Positions 42,968-54,530 are shown, numbered from the stretch's first letter. The stretch is 64,000 nt of DNA from Candidula unifasciata (GCA_905116865.2 CAJHNH020006668.1:1139912-1203911), one strand, 5' to 3'. Notes: generated by a model from the letters alone, not told the origin. Numbers and translations: made by a program.

Positions 42968-43142
42968 TTAAGAGTTTCTCAACCTTTTTTGGGTGGACCG
43001 ACCCTTTCACTGGGGTCCCCTAAGACCATCCAAAAACATTTATTCATGGAAATTATGAAGTAGCAACAAAAATACGTTTATGACTGGGGGTCACCACAAC
43101 ATGAGGAACTGTATTAGAGGGTCGCGGCATTGAGAACTGCTA
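42968..43142 (+). mobile_element. SPIN-like hAT MITE with perfect 8-bp target duplication
   Basis: Left end AAGAGTTTCTCAACC, right end in complement TAGCAGTTCTCAATGCCGCG. Interior: CACTGGGGTCCCCTAAGACC, GAAGTAGCAACAAAAATACG, GGGGGTCACCACAACATGAG. CTCTAGAC flanks it at 42960-42967 and 43143-43150; 8 bp is the hAT target-duplication length. No transposase, so it would have depended on an autonomous copy elsewhere. The interior agrees with the non-autonomous SPIN element as I remember it. Confidence 0.9.
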
Positions 43143-43179
43143 CTCTAGACAGTCAGCCATGTAGCTGTTCTGCAAAGAG

Positions 43180-43240
43180 ACACCAAAGGCATGTGGAATA
43201 AAACCCAGAGCAATGAAATCAACCCACTGGACTTTAGCTT
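43180..43240 (+). mobile_element. SINE family H end fragment
   Basis: CATGTGGAATAAAACCCAGA and GCAATGAAATCAACCC parallel the end of 19545-19815. Confidence 0.4.
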
Positions 43241-43699
43241 GGGATAGTAACTGAGTGATTTCTGATGTTTGCACATTGGATCATGTAGCCATTATTCCGA
43301 CTCACCCTGTACATTCAAACATACATACCTACATACATACATACACATTTTTCAAGTGAGGTTGTGTGGTAATTCTGATGAAATATTTCAAATACAAGGA
43401 TAATTGGTATTCATGTGCATATAAACTCTGACAACAGCAATGAGGTAGAGATTCACCCAGATGATGTACCAGCAGATGTTCACTCAATGAAATGTTTCCA
43501 GTCAAATTTAAAAAAAAAAAAAAAAACAGCAGCAACCAGGAACTACTCAGTAGAAAGGTGGTAGCGATAAGGGAGGCAGGTCATCCCAGAGTTCATACTA
43601 TCGCACTGTGAAACAGCAGAAGCTGTATATACCTACATATATATATATACACACATACACATAGACTCTCACACATACATATATAAACTTACATATATA
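43241..43699. other. No gene; A18 run and short (CATA)n/(TA)n
   Basis: Simple repeats near 43318-43345, 43509-43526 and 43630-43700. Otherwise nothing. Confidence 0.4.
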
Positions 43700-43835
43700 G
43701 GGTGTCCCATAAGTTTCCATACAAAGGAAAACACATTTTCATGCATTTCCTCCACTGGTGGAGAATACGTATAAGCACAGCTGGCATTGTGATACATTCA
43801 TTTTTCGTTATGTATGGAAACTTAAGTGTTCACCC
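43700..43835. mobile_element. mariner-like MITE
   Basis: Left terminus GGGTGTCCCATAAGTTTCCA; the right terminus in complement is GGGTGAACACTTAAGTTTCC then ATACATAA. TA precedes the left end; the right flank is TG, perhaps a mutated TA. 136 bp, non-coding. GGGTGTCCCATAAGT-type termini are common in mariner-superfamily elements. Confidence 0.7.
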
Positions 43836-44375
43836 TGTGTACATATTTGTTTCAGCTTGATACGGCGTGTTAGCCAGTTTGCACATTCTGGTTTTTCCAA
43901 CATGCAGGTACAGATTTCATGAGATTGTTCAAGACAATGCTTCTGTAACCTGGTATCAAAAGAATTATCTAGAACACATAGCTACAAAAGTCAGCTACCT
44001 GGCAGATGAACACAACACAGTGGTATTTTCATATAACAAGCAGTTTTCAATCACTGTGTTTGAAATTACAGTTCACTGACTAAATCTAAAAGGCCAATGT
44101 CCAGTCTCTCAGGTGACCACAATTTTAAGGAGAATCCACGCTGGGATGGGGAGGGGGGGGGGGAGGGGGGGGGGGAGAGAGACATTTTTGTAGTAGTAAT
44201 TTTTTCTCAGAATATCCGGTTCTACCCTCATAGGGATATATAGTGGTAACTGAGTTCTCAGAGTATATTTTTGTTACCTTAAATTTATTTATCATGGAAT
44301 TACTTACACATCCAAAATGTAATTTGTATAGTTTCATATTTTGCTTTGCTTTGGGTTGTGATTATGATAGATATT
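43836..44375. other. No gene; G-rich patch at 44148-44175
   Basis: Two plus/minus frames of 70 codons, unrecognised. Confidence 0.35.
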
Positions 44376-44495
44376 GTACTATGAATAATTAGACTTTGAC
44401 TATGAATAATTAGACTTTGACTATGAATAATTAGACTTTGACTATGAATAATTAGACTTTGACTATGAATAATTAGACTTTGACTATAAATAGTT
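44376..44495. repeat. 21-bp tandem repeat, 6 copies
   Basis: Unit TGACTATGAATAATTAGACTT minus or plus one base; near-identical copies, so recent. Confidence 0.95.
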
Positions 44496-44804
44496 AGATA
44501 ATCATCATTGTGTCGTTGACACGGTGGATATATTGTTTCCTTGGTATCTAATCACAGGTTATTCCACACGATTTTATCTTTAGGGAAAACTTCAAGGGAG
44601 ATTTTCGGAGAGTAAGGCAATGGTTAGTGGTATAAACAATGAAAATCATGGATAAGTTAAATATGTCATCCTCTTCTCTTCTTCCTCCAGTGACCGCATC
44701 ATTCTAATCCATTTTATAAGTTGGTTTTTATATCCTGAAAGCTTCTATAAATGTTGCTCTATCTGCTGCATGGTCTTGTTTTGTGTTCATTATACGACAA
44801 CTAT

Positions 44805-46065
44805 GTGTGTGATGAAAATCACTGTTTAAGTTCCCATCTGTGTGGTGTAAATCATGAAAACCCTTAGTTTCCACCTCTGTGTGGTGTATATCATGAAAAT
44901 CTTAAGTTCCCACCTGCGTGTGGTGTAAATCATAAAAACCTTAAGTTTCCACCTCTGTGTGGTGTATATCATGAAAATCTTAAGTTCCCACCTGCGGTGG
45001 TGTAAATCATGAAAATCTTAAGTTCCCATCTGTGTGTGGTGTAAATCATGAAAATCCTAAGTTCCCACCTGCGTGTGGTGTAAATAGTGAACATCTTAAG
45101 TTCCCATCTCTGTGTGGTGTAAATCATGAAAATCTCAAGTTCCCACCTGCGTGTGGTGTAAATAGTGAAAATCTTAAGTTCCCATCTGTGTGTGGTGTAA
45201 ATAGTGAAAATCTTAAGTTCCCATCTGTGTGTGGTGTATATCATGAAAATCACTGTTTAAGTTCCCATCTGTGTGGTGTAAATCATGAAAACCTTAAGTT
45301 TCCACCTCTGTGTGGTGTATATCATGAAAATCTCAAGTTCCCACCTGTGTGTGGTGTATATCATGAAAATCTTAAGTTCCCACCTGCGTGTGGTGTAAAT
45401 CATGAAAATCTCAAGTTCCCACCTGCGTGTGGTGTAAATCATGAAAATCTCAAGTTCCCACCTGTGTGTGGTGTAAATCATGAAAATCTCAAGTTCCCAC
45501 CTGTGTGTGGTGTAAATCATGAAAATCTCAAGTTCCCACCTGTGTGTGGTGTAAATCATGAAAATCTCAAGTTCCCACCTGCGTGTGGTGTAAATCATGA
45601 AAATCTCAAGTTCCCACCTGCGTGTGGTGTAAATCATGAAAATCTCAAGTTCCCACCTGCGTGTGGTGTAAATCATGAAAATCTCAAGTTCCCACCTGCG
45701 TGTGGTGTAAATAGTGAAAATCTTAAGTTCCCATCTGTGTGTGGTGTAAATCATGAAAATCTCAAGTTCCCACCTGTGTGTGGTGTAAATCATGAAAATC
45801 TCAAGTTCCCACCTACGTGTGGTGTAAATCATGAAAATCTTAAGTTCCCACCTGCGTGTGGTGTAAATCATGAAAATCTCAAGTTCCCACCTGCGTGTGG
45901 TGTAAATCATGAAAATCCTAAGTTCCCACCTGTGTGTGGTGTAAATAATGAAAATCTTAAGTTCCCATCTGTGTGTGGTGTAAATCATGAAAATCCTAAG
46001 TTCCCATCTGTGTGTGGTGTAAATCATGAAAATCTTAAGTACCTATCTGTATGAGAGGTATTAAA
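44805..46065. repeat. Minisatellite, 39-bp unit, about 32 copies
   Basis: Unit GTTCCCACCTGCGTGTGGTG, TAAATCATGAAAATCTCAA. As 39 is 13 codons and no stop falls in one frame per strand, there is a 340-codon plus frame (repeat FPPACGVNHENLK) and a 256-codon minus frame (repeat MIYTTRRWELEIF). No initiation or splice context suggests coding, and both strands are open only because of the unit. A block of about 90 bp (ATCACTGTTTAAGTTCCC start) is present at 44818 and 45249. Confidence 0.93.
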
Positions 46066-46126
46066 TCATGAAATCTAAGTTTAATTTATTATAAACTGTC
46101 TTGGTGCAAAAGACGAAAATCATATG

Positions 46127-46151
46127 AAGTGTGTGTGTGTGTGTGTGTGCA

Positions 46152-46210
<59 letters not shown>
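46127..46210. repeat. (GT)n microsatellite
   Basis: About 40 GT units with a GCATGC interruption. Confidence 0.97.
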
Positions 46211-46211
<1 letters not shown>

Positions 46212-46224
46212 ATGAACCAGGAAA

Positions 46225-46320
46225 ATCATGATACTCTTCTCAACTGTGTGATATAAATGCCATGGAAGTCCCAACTGTGTGGCTCAAGGAAAACCATGAC
46301 AGCAACAATACAGGAGCAAA
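46225..46320. repeat. Duplicated right flank of the 39-bp array
   Basis: CTTCTCAACTGTGTGATATA, then CCCAACTGTGTGGCTCAAGG and AAAACCATGACAGC parallels 41970-42060 (CTTCTCAACTATCTGATATA, CCCAACTGTGTGGTTCAAAG). Implies duplication of array plus flank. Confidence 0.75.
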
Positions 46321-46719
46321 GCAAAGTTCACATATGAAGCAAATCTGACAAATGTAAGCAGGTTTTATATATATAGATATAAAACAATCATGTTTTCTAC
46401 AACTAACAACTGGAGGCATTGTATCACATCAATTGACGACACTGGGGGAGAAAACCCTGAGGCCATGAAGGTAATAAATGTACAGGCATTGATTGTCTTT
46501 CGATAGGAACAAATTTTTCACCACTGCCATATGCTCATCAAACCCAAAATTTATAATTTCAACTCTTTTATCTAACATACATTTAAATAATTTATCGTAA
46601 GAAATAGAGTGTGGCTGAGTAGGTATGAGAAGAGTCTTTCAGATCTACAGGCATGTGTTTGGATCTTAACTCACTGGACACCGAGAAATCCATTATATGT
46701 TTATTGACAAAATAATACA
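46321..46719. other. No gene seen
   Basis: AT-rich spacer. Confidence 0.3.
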
Positions 46720-46960
46720 TGATACCACCATCATTTAGCAGGTTCTTTGTAGAAGGTCGCTCTCATCACGATCTGCCTGAAAGAAAGTTGGTCTCTCGCC
46801 AGCTCTCCTGCCTTGTGTACTTTACTACCCACTGTGTCATTTATATTCTGTGCTCAAACTGTGACAGTCACCACTGCCCCTCTTTCCTAGTACCACGCCT
46901 TCTAATATTATGTTTCAATCTGCCATGTCACTCAACACAAGATGCTGTTTACTAGCCCTG
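46720..46960 (-). mobile_element. LINE 3'-end remnant, family C
   Basis: TTTAGCAGGTTCTTTGTAGA, GGTCGCTCTCATCACGATCT, CTCGCCAGCTCTCCTGCC and AGTACCACGCCTTCTAATAT parallels 17826-18055. It is more decayed, and the tail has become CACCATCAT. Confidence 0.6.
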
Positions 46961-47245
46961 TTTTAATCTGCCATGTCACTCAAGACAAGAAGCTGTTTAC
47001 TAGCCCTGTTTCAATCTGCCATGTCACTCAAGACAAGATGCTGTTTACTAGCCCTGTTTCAATCTGCCATGTCACTCAAGACAAGAAGCTGTTTACTAGC
47101 CCTGTTTCAATCTGCCATGTCACTCAAGACAAGAAGCTGTTTACTAGCCCTGTTTCAATCTGCCATGTCACTCAAGACAAGAAGCTGTTTACAAGCCCTG
47201 TTTCAATCTGCCATGTCACTCAAGACAAGATGCGGTTTACTAGCC
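46914..47245. repeat. Minisatellite, 48-bp unit, 7 copies
   Basis: Unit CCCTGTTTCAATCTGCCATG, TCACTCAAGACAAGAAGCTG, TTTACTAG. It arose from the 5' edge of the LINE C fragment (its first copy overlaps it; CAATCTGCCATGTCACTCAA). Open frames of 112-120 codons are artefacts of 48 being a multiple of three. Confidence 0.95.
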
Positions 47246-47494
47246 AATCTTCCTGGTTTTTTAGGATATACACAATCTAGTTTTGTTGTAAATTTTTGTA
47301 CCTTATCTAGTAACATTTTCCCCACTGTGTTTTAACTGTGACCATAAGTCCATCTATTCACTAAAGTTATTAATTGAACTCCTTTAGAACCAGCATTTAC
47401 TATCAAGAGTTACCACTGTTTTTGGCTAGAGAAGTTAAATAAAACCTACATGATACTGAAAGAGTTAAAGCTAAAAGCCTGGAAGACTGGTATC

Positions 47495-47815
47495 CGCATA
47501 TACTTAAAGGTAAAAAAGGTAAAGTCGGGAGATGTGAACCAGCGTCACTGCACACGGTTATAAACCATAAGTGCTCTGCCATCAGTACGGACAGCTGATA
47601 AGAAACTGTTCGCCTGTGTTGCCGTTCGCACGTTACTCAGTAGCTACAGCAACGTTCCTCCATTTACCCCAGAGTGTCACTCTGGTACCCATTTCCTAGA
47701 GGCTGGGTGAACCCTGGGAGCCGCCAGGTTTCGAACACCGACCATGGGCTGCAGCGAGTCACAGCTGGATTTGAAAGCGAGCTCCATATTGACTGCGCTA
47801 ACATCCCCCCCCCAC
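47495..47815 (-). mobile_element. tRNA-derived SINE, E-related
   Basis: On the minus strand, TTAGCGCAGTCAATATGG and GTCGGTGTTCGAAACC give A- and B-box-like spacing. Then CCCAGGGTTCACCCAGCC, GGGTACC, a middle unlike family E, and an end in GACTTTACCTTTTTTACC. The shared CCAGCC...GGGTACC core with family E suggests common modules. Confidence 0.65.
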
Positions 47816-48479
47816 ATACTTAATAAACTCATGGTGTTAGTTAACAATGCTCCTTTAGCTTTGCTCATTATTTCTAAGAGTTTATTCAAGATAAAGGTCT
47901 TTTGAAATTCTGCTTTTATTTTCAACCTCCTTCATATTCTGAATACTGTGCAACTTATTTTACAGGTCGGGTCCACATCAGCACTGTAAAAATGGAAACA
48001 AATCCTGGTACTAAATGGGACAGAACTCAGACCATTGTGTTGACAATATGAACACAAATCATGGCACCACAATAACTCCTCGCATGTCTCAAAATTGCGG
48101 TTCAGTCAAAGTTGCAAAAAAAAAAAAAAAAAAAAAACATTTTTTTTCCCTTTTTCAGTACAAATGGTATGTGTAAAAAAAAAAGTATTACATAATTCAG
48201 ACAATTGTAAATACAAACATAACAAAAAAAGAAACAGTTAACTACACTTTAGTAATGTAGTTAGTACTTCAAAAAATATTAGATATGATCTTTCACAGAC
48301 TACTTAGCAGCTTCACATTTGGTGCTGACTGCAATATATCAGCAGTTTCTATCTCCAATTAGTGGGGTTCAAAAATCCTCATTCCATTTCACATATCAAC
48401 ATTATCCTTTCATTTAAACCAGTCTTTTCTAGCCTAGATTTCCATATGACAAGTGTACTTCTAGTATTAATTAACTGTT
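47816..48479. other. No gene; A20 and T8 runs at 48117-48150
   Basis: AT-rich sequence. Confidence 0.4.
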
Positions 48480-48692
48480 GCTGTCTATAGCTTGGGCGTT
48501 GCGAATGTGTTTTGCAATACTGGGTGCGATCTGGCAGCAGAATACCTTGTGTTGGTTTCGACAGTGGTACCGAGAGCTCATCACTCAGAAAGCAATAGCA
48601 AACTACTGAACGTAAAATCTGCCTAGAAAAACCACAACAGCCAAAACTGCTGGTGTTGATTCTGCAACGTCCTGTCAAGGAAAGACAACTAA
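48480..48692 (+). mobile_element. SINE family A, old copy
   Basis: Plus strand: head very decayed (GGGCGTTGCGAATGTG), then GTGTTGGTTTCGACAGTGG, the central domain GCAAACTACTGAACGTAAAA and the tail TTCTGCAACGTCCTGTCAAG. No intact B box and no clear target duplication. Confidence 0.85.
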
Positions 48693-50133
48693 TTTACAAT
48701 TTTAATGAGCTATTTCCTGTAACTCAGCTTCTCATCACACGTTAACAAAATCTGTTCAGTATTATCTACCCACACTGTCTCCGTTCTAGTGATCAAGATT
48801 CAGATTGTACGGATAAAGTTTTCCTACTGACAGTTTCAACACTCAAGTCCTAAAGGATCCTGTGTGTTCCCATGCCTTCAAGAGTTTTTCTGGTAGTGAA
48901 CAGTTAGTTACTGGCAGAGTGTAACATGTTGGGCAGGGATCTGCCTGTAAGAAGCCTGTCATGCAACTGGATTCAAGCCTAGGGAATGCAAAACTGAAAG
49001 ATGTGTCAATCAAGAGATAAAAGCACTGACCTTGATTAAAAATTTGCTTTTTGAACTTCACTTTCCAAAATGAAAATCTACCTGTACACCACCACATTTT
49101 GTATTGATAAGAAATACTTTAAAAGTAACAACACCAAAAACACACACACATCAACCCACCAGCACGGCTTTATTCACACACAGTTTGTACACAAATACTT
49201 GATTGTCTGTGCAACTCACGGCAATGACTGCCATCCTCTCACACCTCTCCAATGAGGCACCTCACATAACCTGAGATCCACTGGCTACAACATTCAAACA
49301 TTACATTTACATAACATCAATGTTTACTGTCAATGTCAAACAACACACAGACCATGTGTGTGGCCATCACACAGTCCTACAAAAATGGCAATGTGAAAGA
49401 AACTGAAGTCTACCTAAGTAATATTCCCAAAGACAGAAGTGGATGAATTTTTCACCGAATTCATACTTTATTGTGGAGATAGAAGCCAAAAATAAAAAAA
49501 AAATAATAAAAACGATCTTTAATATTTTAATGGTTCCTAGAAAATAAGACCTCTTGTATTAATTTTACCTTTAAAAAAAAAAAGAAGAAGAAAGTGCACA
49601 AGAGATTAGTTGTGTGTGCGCATGTGTGTGTGAGTGGGTATAATTGTGTGGTTTCCCCCAGATAAAAACTCTAAATTTGTTTAAACACATTCACATAATC
49701 TTCTTCTGGTGCATCACCACAACTCCAAATCCTGAATTTCACATGACTCCATTTCCTGTTAAAAACCATTGGCCCCTTAAAAGTTGTGTGAGGGCTTATT
49801 TTGGGGTAGGTCTTATTTCCAAGGAAACCCGGCAGCTCACAGCTTTGCCCTGGACAACAACAACACAGATGATACAAAGGTATGAAAATAAACAGCAAGG
49901 ATGAAACAAAACACACAGAACGTGTTGTTACTCCTATCAACGGGAGGAGGAGGATGAGGTGAAACTGCTGGTAATGACACAACATCAAACAAGACAAATC
50001 AGGTGTGCAGACAGACTGGGGGAGCACTGGCATGAATATACCTCTCTGATAGTAGACTGTCCATCACTGTCATGAATCACTGTGTGTGCTATAATTATTA
50101 TGAATTTCTTCATTAGGTTCATCTGTTATGCTT
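48693..50133. other. No gene confirmed over 1.4 kb
   Basis: Minus frames at 48843-49097 and 49671-50033 are open for 80-120 codons but lack splice or domain support. They lie in AT-rich, element-poor sequence. Confidence 0.35.
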
Positions 50134-50300
50134 TCTTCGAAGTCGTAGTGCATCTGCCTGAGAGGCATGGGACCAACAGTCTGCATACAAATAAGTCAGA
50201 TCTGTCAAACAGATGGGCATGCAACACTCAGGTTCTGGAACAGGACTACAGTCCAGAAGTGGTCAAACAACCAGAACTTTCTGTCAGAAGAAGATCTGTT
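50134..50300 (+). mobile_element. Family D retroposon, 5'-truncated
   Basis: CTTCGAAGTCGTAGTGCATC, GAGAGGCATGGGACCAACAG, ACACTCAGGTTCTGGAACAG and CAGAAGTGGTCAAACAACC; ends AGAAGAAGATCTG with a vestigial tail. Confidence 0.8.
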
Positions 50301-50354
50301 GTGCAAATAGGGAATGTCTACATGTGCACATACTGAATGTTTTCTTTCATGGAA

Positions 50355-50515
50355 GGTGTGGGTGTGTGTGGGGTTTAAGGTGGGGAATTTAAAGTGCAGC
50401 CAGTGTGTGCAAGGATGTTTGGGTGGGTGGGTGTGTGTGTGGGTGAGTATGTGAGGGTGTGTGTGTAGGTGTGTGTGTGTGTGTGTGGGTGGGTGTGGGT
50501 AGGTGGGCTACACAT
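50355..50515. repeat. GT/GGGT-rich simple sequence
   Basis: Irregular (GT)n mixed with GGTGGG. Confidence 0.85.
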
Positions 50516-51718
50516 GACTAATTATTTCTCTTTTACGAAATGATGTTTGAATGAACGAACGCGTGCAAGGGGTGGGACTGGAAAGGCAGAAGATTAGACA
50601 GACCAGCATGCCCAGTTGTGAACCCTCTGAAAATAAAAGTTTGTTTGTTCTTCTTGTCTGTGCTTACACCAAACGTACAAGATCTCATAGTTTTTCCTTT
50701 CATCTACACTCTACAGTAAAAGAGGACAGGTAAAGACATAAGTTTAGTTATTTGTGTGTATATAACGGATATACATACAATCTGAGAGACTACTGACCTA
50801 CAGCAGATATAAATAACATCAGCAACAATGCCTGAAAACAAAATTCCTGTAAAATTTCAAGATTTTAAACATTTTAGTTCGTTATTATGTATCACATTTA
50901 GGTTGATAGAGTTATTTTTAACCACCAATAAGCCTTGTGATTTACAACAGATAGTGACCCGTAGCAAAATGACCAATGAAATTATATAAATACAAATATA
51001 TTCATAACTGAGGATAAGCCCTAAATCAACATAATTGATGATTGCAAGGCAAAACTAAATGAACTGTTTCACAGAACACAACATCAATGTTAATACTGAT
51101 GAATAAGGATGGTGGTAATGACAGCTAAATAAAGGCAGATTCTTTGTACAGGTATATCAGTATGTCTGCTAAATAAATAGCTACTGCAATTGCTTGTGAT
51201 GATGATGCTGCTGATGATGGTGGTGGTGATGAGGATGGTAGCCGTGGATGGGAGAAAACAATGACCAGAAAAGAAGACAAATGAACTCTAGAGATACGCT
51301 GGCTTCTAGCTAGGTCCCTACATTACATGAAAATTATGCCTTGCCTCTGACAAAACAACAATTATGACAGATATCCTGAACATAAACAAGTCGTTAGATA
51401 CAATTAAACAGCAACCATATGTTAGATACACAAAATATAGTTGAATCAGCCAACAAAAATAAGTGAACCATATTGTAAGCACTTTTTCATCTTTCCAAAT
51501 GTGCTTTTGACTGTGCCACAGGGAGATATGGGAACCACACCCCATGGCAATGGAAAGCAAGACCTGCTTGTTGAAAAAAAAAATAAAAAAATAAAAAACT
51601 ATCACAATTAGCTGGTGGGATCTTAGGGCCAATGTTTCCTATTGCTATTTTTTTTTTTTCTCTTTTATCTCTATTCCCTTCCTGATCGACCCTTCCACAC
51701 CCCCCACTCAATGAAACA
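50516..51718. other. No gene over 1.2 kb
   Basis: AT-rich; short (GATGATGCT)-like patch near 51198-51240. A minus frame at 51318-51632 is hydrophobic because of A/T runs. Confidence 0.4.
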
Positions 51719-51850
51719 CAAGTCATGGTATCCCTGTTCCCATGAATCGCTTCAATACCTGTATCAGTCATGTCTACTTACACGTATCTTGTTATCATAG
51801 CAGAAGCTGGCCTGGATATCTTCTACCATCTGTAATTCACCAAAGAGGAT
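51719..51850 (-). mobile_element. LINE C-terminal fragment, same type as 21420-22000
   Basis: The minus frame gives MTDTGIEAIHGNRDTM, matching the KRDMKDTGIKVDS segment. The plus phrase GCCTGGATATCTTCTACCAT parallels GCCTCGACATCTTCTACCCG at 21800. Confidence 0.6.
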
Positions 51851-51860
51851 GTCCCTACGG

Positions 51861-52042
51861 CAAGGCTATTCAACTGGTGGCCTGCGGGCCAAATGTGGCC
51901 GCAGTGGCCTATCAAGTGGCCCATAGATCATTGCTAGCTAGTTATATTGTATTAATGACCTTATTATGCTGGGGTTTTGACCTCTGACCCTTGACATTTT
52001 CAAAATGCTGGCCCCTGAGTAAAGTTATCTGAATAACCCCAA
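51861..52042 (+). mobile_element. hAT MITE (CAAGGCTATTCAACT type)
   Basis: Starts CAAGGCTATTCAACTGGTGG; the right end in complement is ATTGGGGTTATTCAGAT. Related to 58758-58942. The left flank is CCCTACGG, with no exact right duplication. Confidence 0.7.
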
Positions 52043-52384
52043 TCTAGGGATTCTATCCTTCTCCATCCTCCAAGTGTGTCCTAGTCGAGTCTTTGAAGAC
52101 CGAGAAGTGAAAATGTGAAATATGTAAATATAGTGAATCATATCATCTAAAGCTTGAATACCTCAGAAAGGTAAGCTGAATACTAGGGGTACTCATCAAA
52201 GTGATGCAACCCGGGCATCATTTCCCTGACTCTAAGCCAGGACAGTGATTTTCTCAGTCCCTGTGTTAGCTGAATGTCAGTTCTCTGACCAGCATGGTTC
52301 TGGGCTAGACCAGAAAACTTCAGAGATTCCCAGGAACAAAAAAAACAAACCTTTTAAAAACTGCTAGTACACATTATAGGCATA
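52043..52384. other. No gene seen
   Basis: Unique spacer. Confidence 0.3.
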
Positions 52385-52465
52385 TGGTGCTTGACTCATA
52401 ATTGTTAATACACCAATGACACCAGATGGTTGACGTAGTCAACATCTTGTCAAGAGATTTATTTT
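52385..52465 (-). mobile_element. SINE family E inner fragment
   Basis: ACACCAATGACACCAGATGG, TTGACGTAGTCAACATCTTG resembles 29890-29935. Confidence 0.4.
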
Positions 52466-52865
52466 TAAGAAGGTTTAAAACCTCTCTGATGAATTTAGAA
52501 ACCACTGTTTGGAGGGGTTCAGTTCTGCTAGTGAGGTTAGCTACCATGACTGCCATCTAGATGAAATGCCTCCTCAGGTTGGCTTTTCTATTTAAAATAG
52601 CCTTCCACAGATGGATCTGATTTCTGGCCACATTTTTAAATAGATCTCAGGAAACCGGGACAGATCCAGCTTAATAAAGCGTGTAAAGTTGAAGGCCACC
52701 AGCAAAATACTGACAATAACACCCATCTTGTTGCAGACTAGAATAAAAACAGTATGTGTTTCGCAACATATTTTTTCAATTTGTCACATGGCACGGAAAT
52801 GGGCACTTTAACTTTCACAATACAGCTGGAGACCAGCAAACATACAGGACTAGCAGCTAATTAAC
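52466..52865. other. No gene seen
   Basis: Unique AT-rich spacer. Confidence 0.3.
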
Positions 52866-52951
<86 letters not shown>

Positions 52952-52995
52952 CGTGTGTGTGTGTGTGTGAGTGTGTATATGAGTATGTGTGCATG
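52866..52995. repeat. (TA)n(GT)n compound microsatellite
   Basis: TA block then GT/GTAT block. Confidence 0.95.
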
Positions 52996-53269
52996 TATGT
53001 ATGTCTCAAATATACCACTGAAAGAAAAAAAAGCTGAACTAAGCCCTACGGCTGGTTGACCAGCAGATCATATACAAAAGACAACAAAATTATGCCAGAC
53101 AAGTAAAACTGATACATTGAAGACACAGTAAATACACAAAAATATGATATATGTACACTGTGTGTCACTGTTATTCAATCATGAGGACTTCATCAAGTAA
53201 AATGCATTTGTAAACAAATTTCTGAAAAAAAAACCAAGGAATATAAAATAAATGGGATAAATTCAAGAG

Positions 53270-53585
53270 AGGTGAAGAAATAAGAGAAATATCTGGGCAA
53301 CCTCTAGTATCAAAAGTTATAAGACAGAGAGAATGGCAATATACTAGACACACCGGAGATGAGAAACTGAAAGGTTGAGGATATGAGGACATCCAAGAGA
53401 AACCCTAAAGTGAATGTTGATGAGAGAGGCCAAGGGTGCTGGACTGGATTCCATCCATGATATCCAGGTGACTGCACAGGAGAGAATAGATTGGACAAAT
53501 GGACTGCGAGCCCTATATGACATAAAATTGCACAATAGGAAAATAAACGAATGAATGAAAAACCAGTACATAATCATACCAGAGT
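53270..53585 (+). mobile_element. LINE 3'-end, family G, clearest copy
   Basis: The forward translation contains GAGLDSIHDIQVTAQERIDW and TNGLRALYDIKLHNRKINE. The layout (D-A/I-QDR-x-W-R-like, then a short C-terminus and a GAATGAATGAA end) is LINE-like. Copies at 7684-7911 and 13845-14115 are on the other strand. Confidence 0.6.
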
Positions 53586-54399
53586 TCTATGGAAACTGTT
53601 CAAGGACTTGCTTAGGACAATTGACCTGGGACTGCTCAGACATGTTCTAATGTAAGCTGTTACTAAATATCCCCTTCTGCCCTAGTCAGTAGAAGTGCCT
53701 TATTCTATCTACTTCAACCCTTGGTTGCTGAGGTACTTTATTAACCTTTTCTGTGCAAAGATGCTGTAGTTATTCTTCTTCCTCCAGGGTTGAAGATGCA
53801 TCTTAGACTTTTCCTATTCTACCAGTGGATGTAGGAATACTTAAGTCCTTCTCTTTCTACCCTATCTAAATTTACTTTACTGACTGTAACTAAACACAAA
53901 AAGCATTATTGTTTTTTAAATTTCAAAATTGCCTGCTACCAAATGACCCTAGACATTCGTGGCATGAGGCAGTTTGGTATTCAATTAACCACTCCACTCT
54001 GTTTACACATATTTTCTAATACTGGTGGTGGTGTTGCAACTTTTCTGACCACCAAAGACAAAATAACATTCGTTTAATCTGAACACAATTTAAATAATGA
54101 GAATTCAGTACAAACTCTCCATGAGGTAGACAATAAAGGGCAGGCTACCGCAGAGTATAACCAACTGAAGCAAAATTTACAGAAATACCAGTGCATTAAG
54201 TACCATTACTGAATTACTGCCTCATGTATATCTAGCAGCACTAAGGGCAAGTTACTGTGAAACCAATCATCATCAGTTATGGGAATATCCCTTCACACTG
54301 AACATAAAAAAAGGGCAGATTACTACTGATGTGTATTATAAACCAAAGTACCAGACTACAGAGTTGTCTCTAACATTTTGAAAACATTGTGACAACTGG
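53586..54399. other. No gene seen
   Basis: AT-rich, unrecognised. Confidence 0.4.
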
Positions 54400-54530
54400 A
54401 AAGATCAGTTGAAAAGGGGGGGTAGAGGTAGACCAAGAGAGATGATGCTGGATGGCAAGGTAGTTTATATCATATCAAGAGAGCTGTTCCAGTACAGAAA
54501 TCTAGTTACAGAGGACTAAGTTAGACTACA
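54400..54530 (+). mobile_element. LINE C-terminal fragment
   Basis: GGTAGAGGTAGACCAAGAGA encodes GRGRPRE, then MMLDGKVVYIISRELFQYR; a LINE RGRP-type tail, short. Confidence 0.4.

Noticed and set aside
45032..46054. 340-codon frame with a 13-residue repeat
   Set aside because: Produced by the 39-bp minisatellite; the opposite strand is open too, units vary without regard to codon position, and there is no start or splice context.
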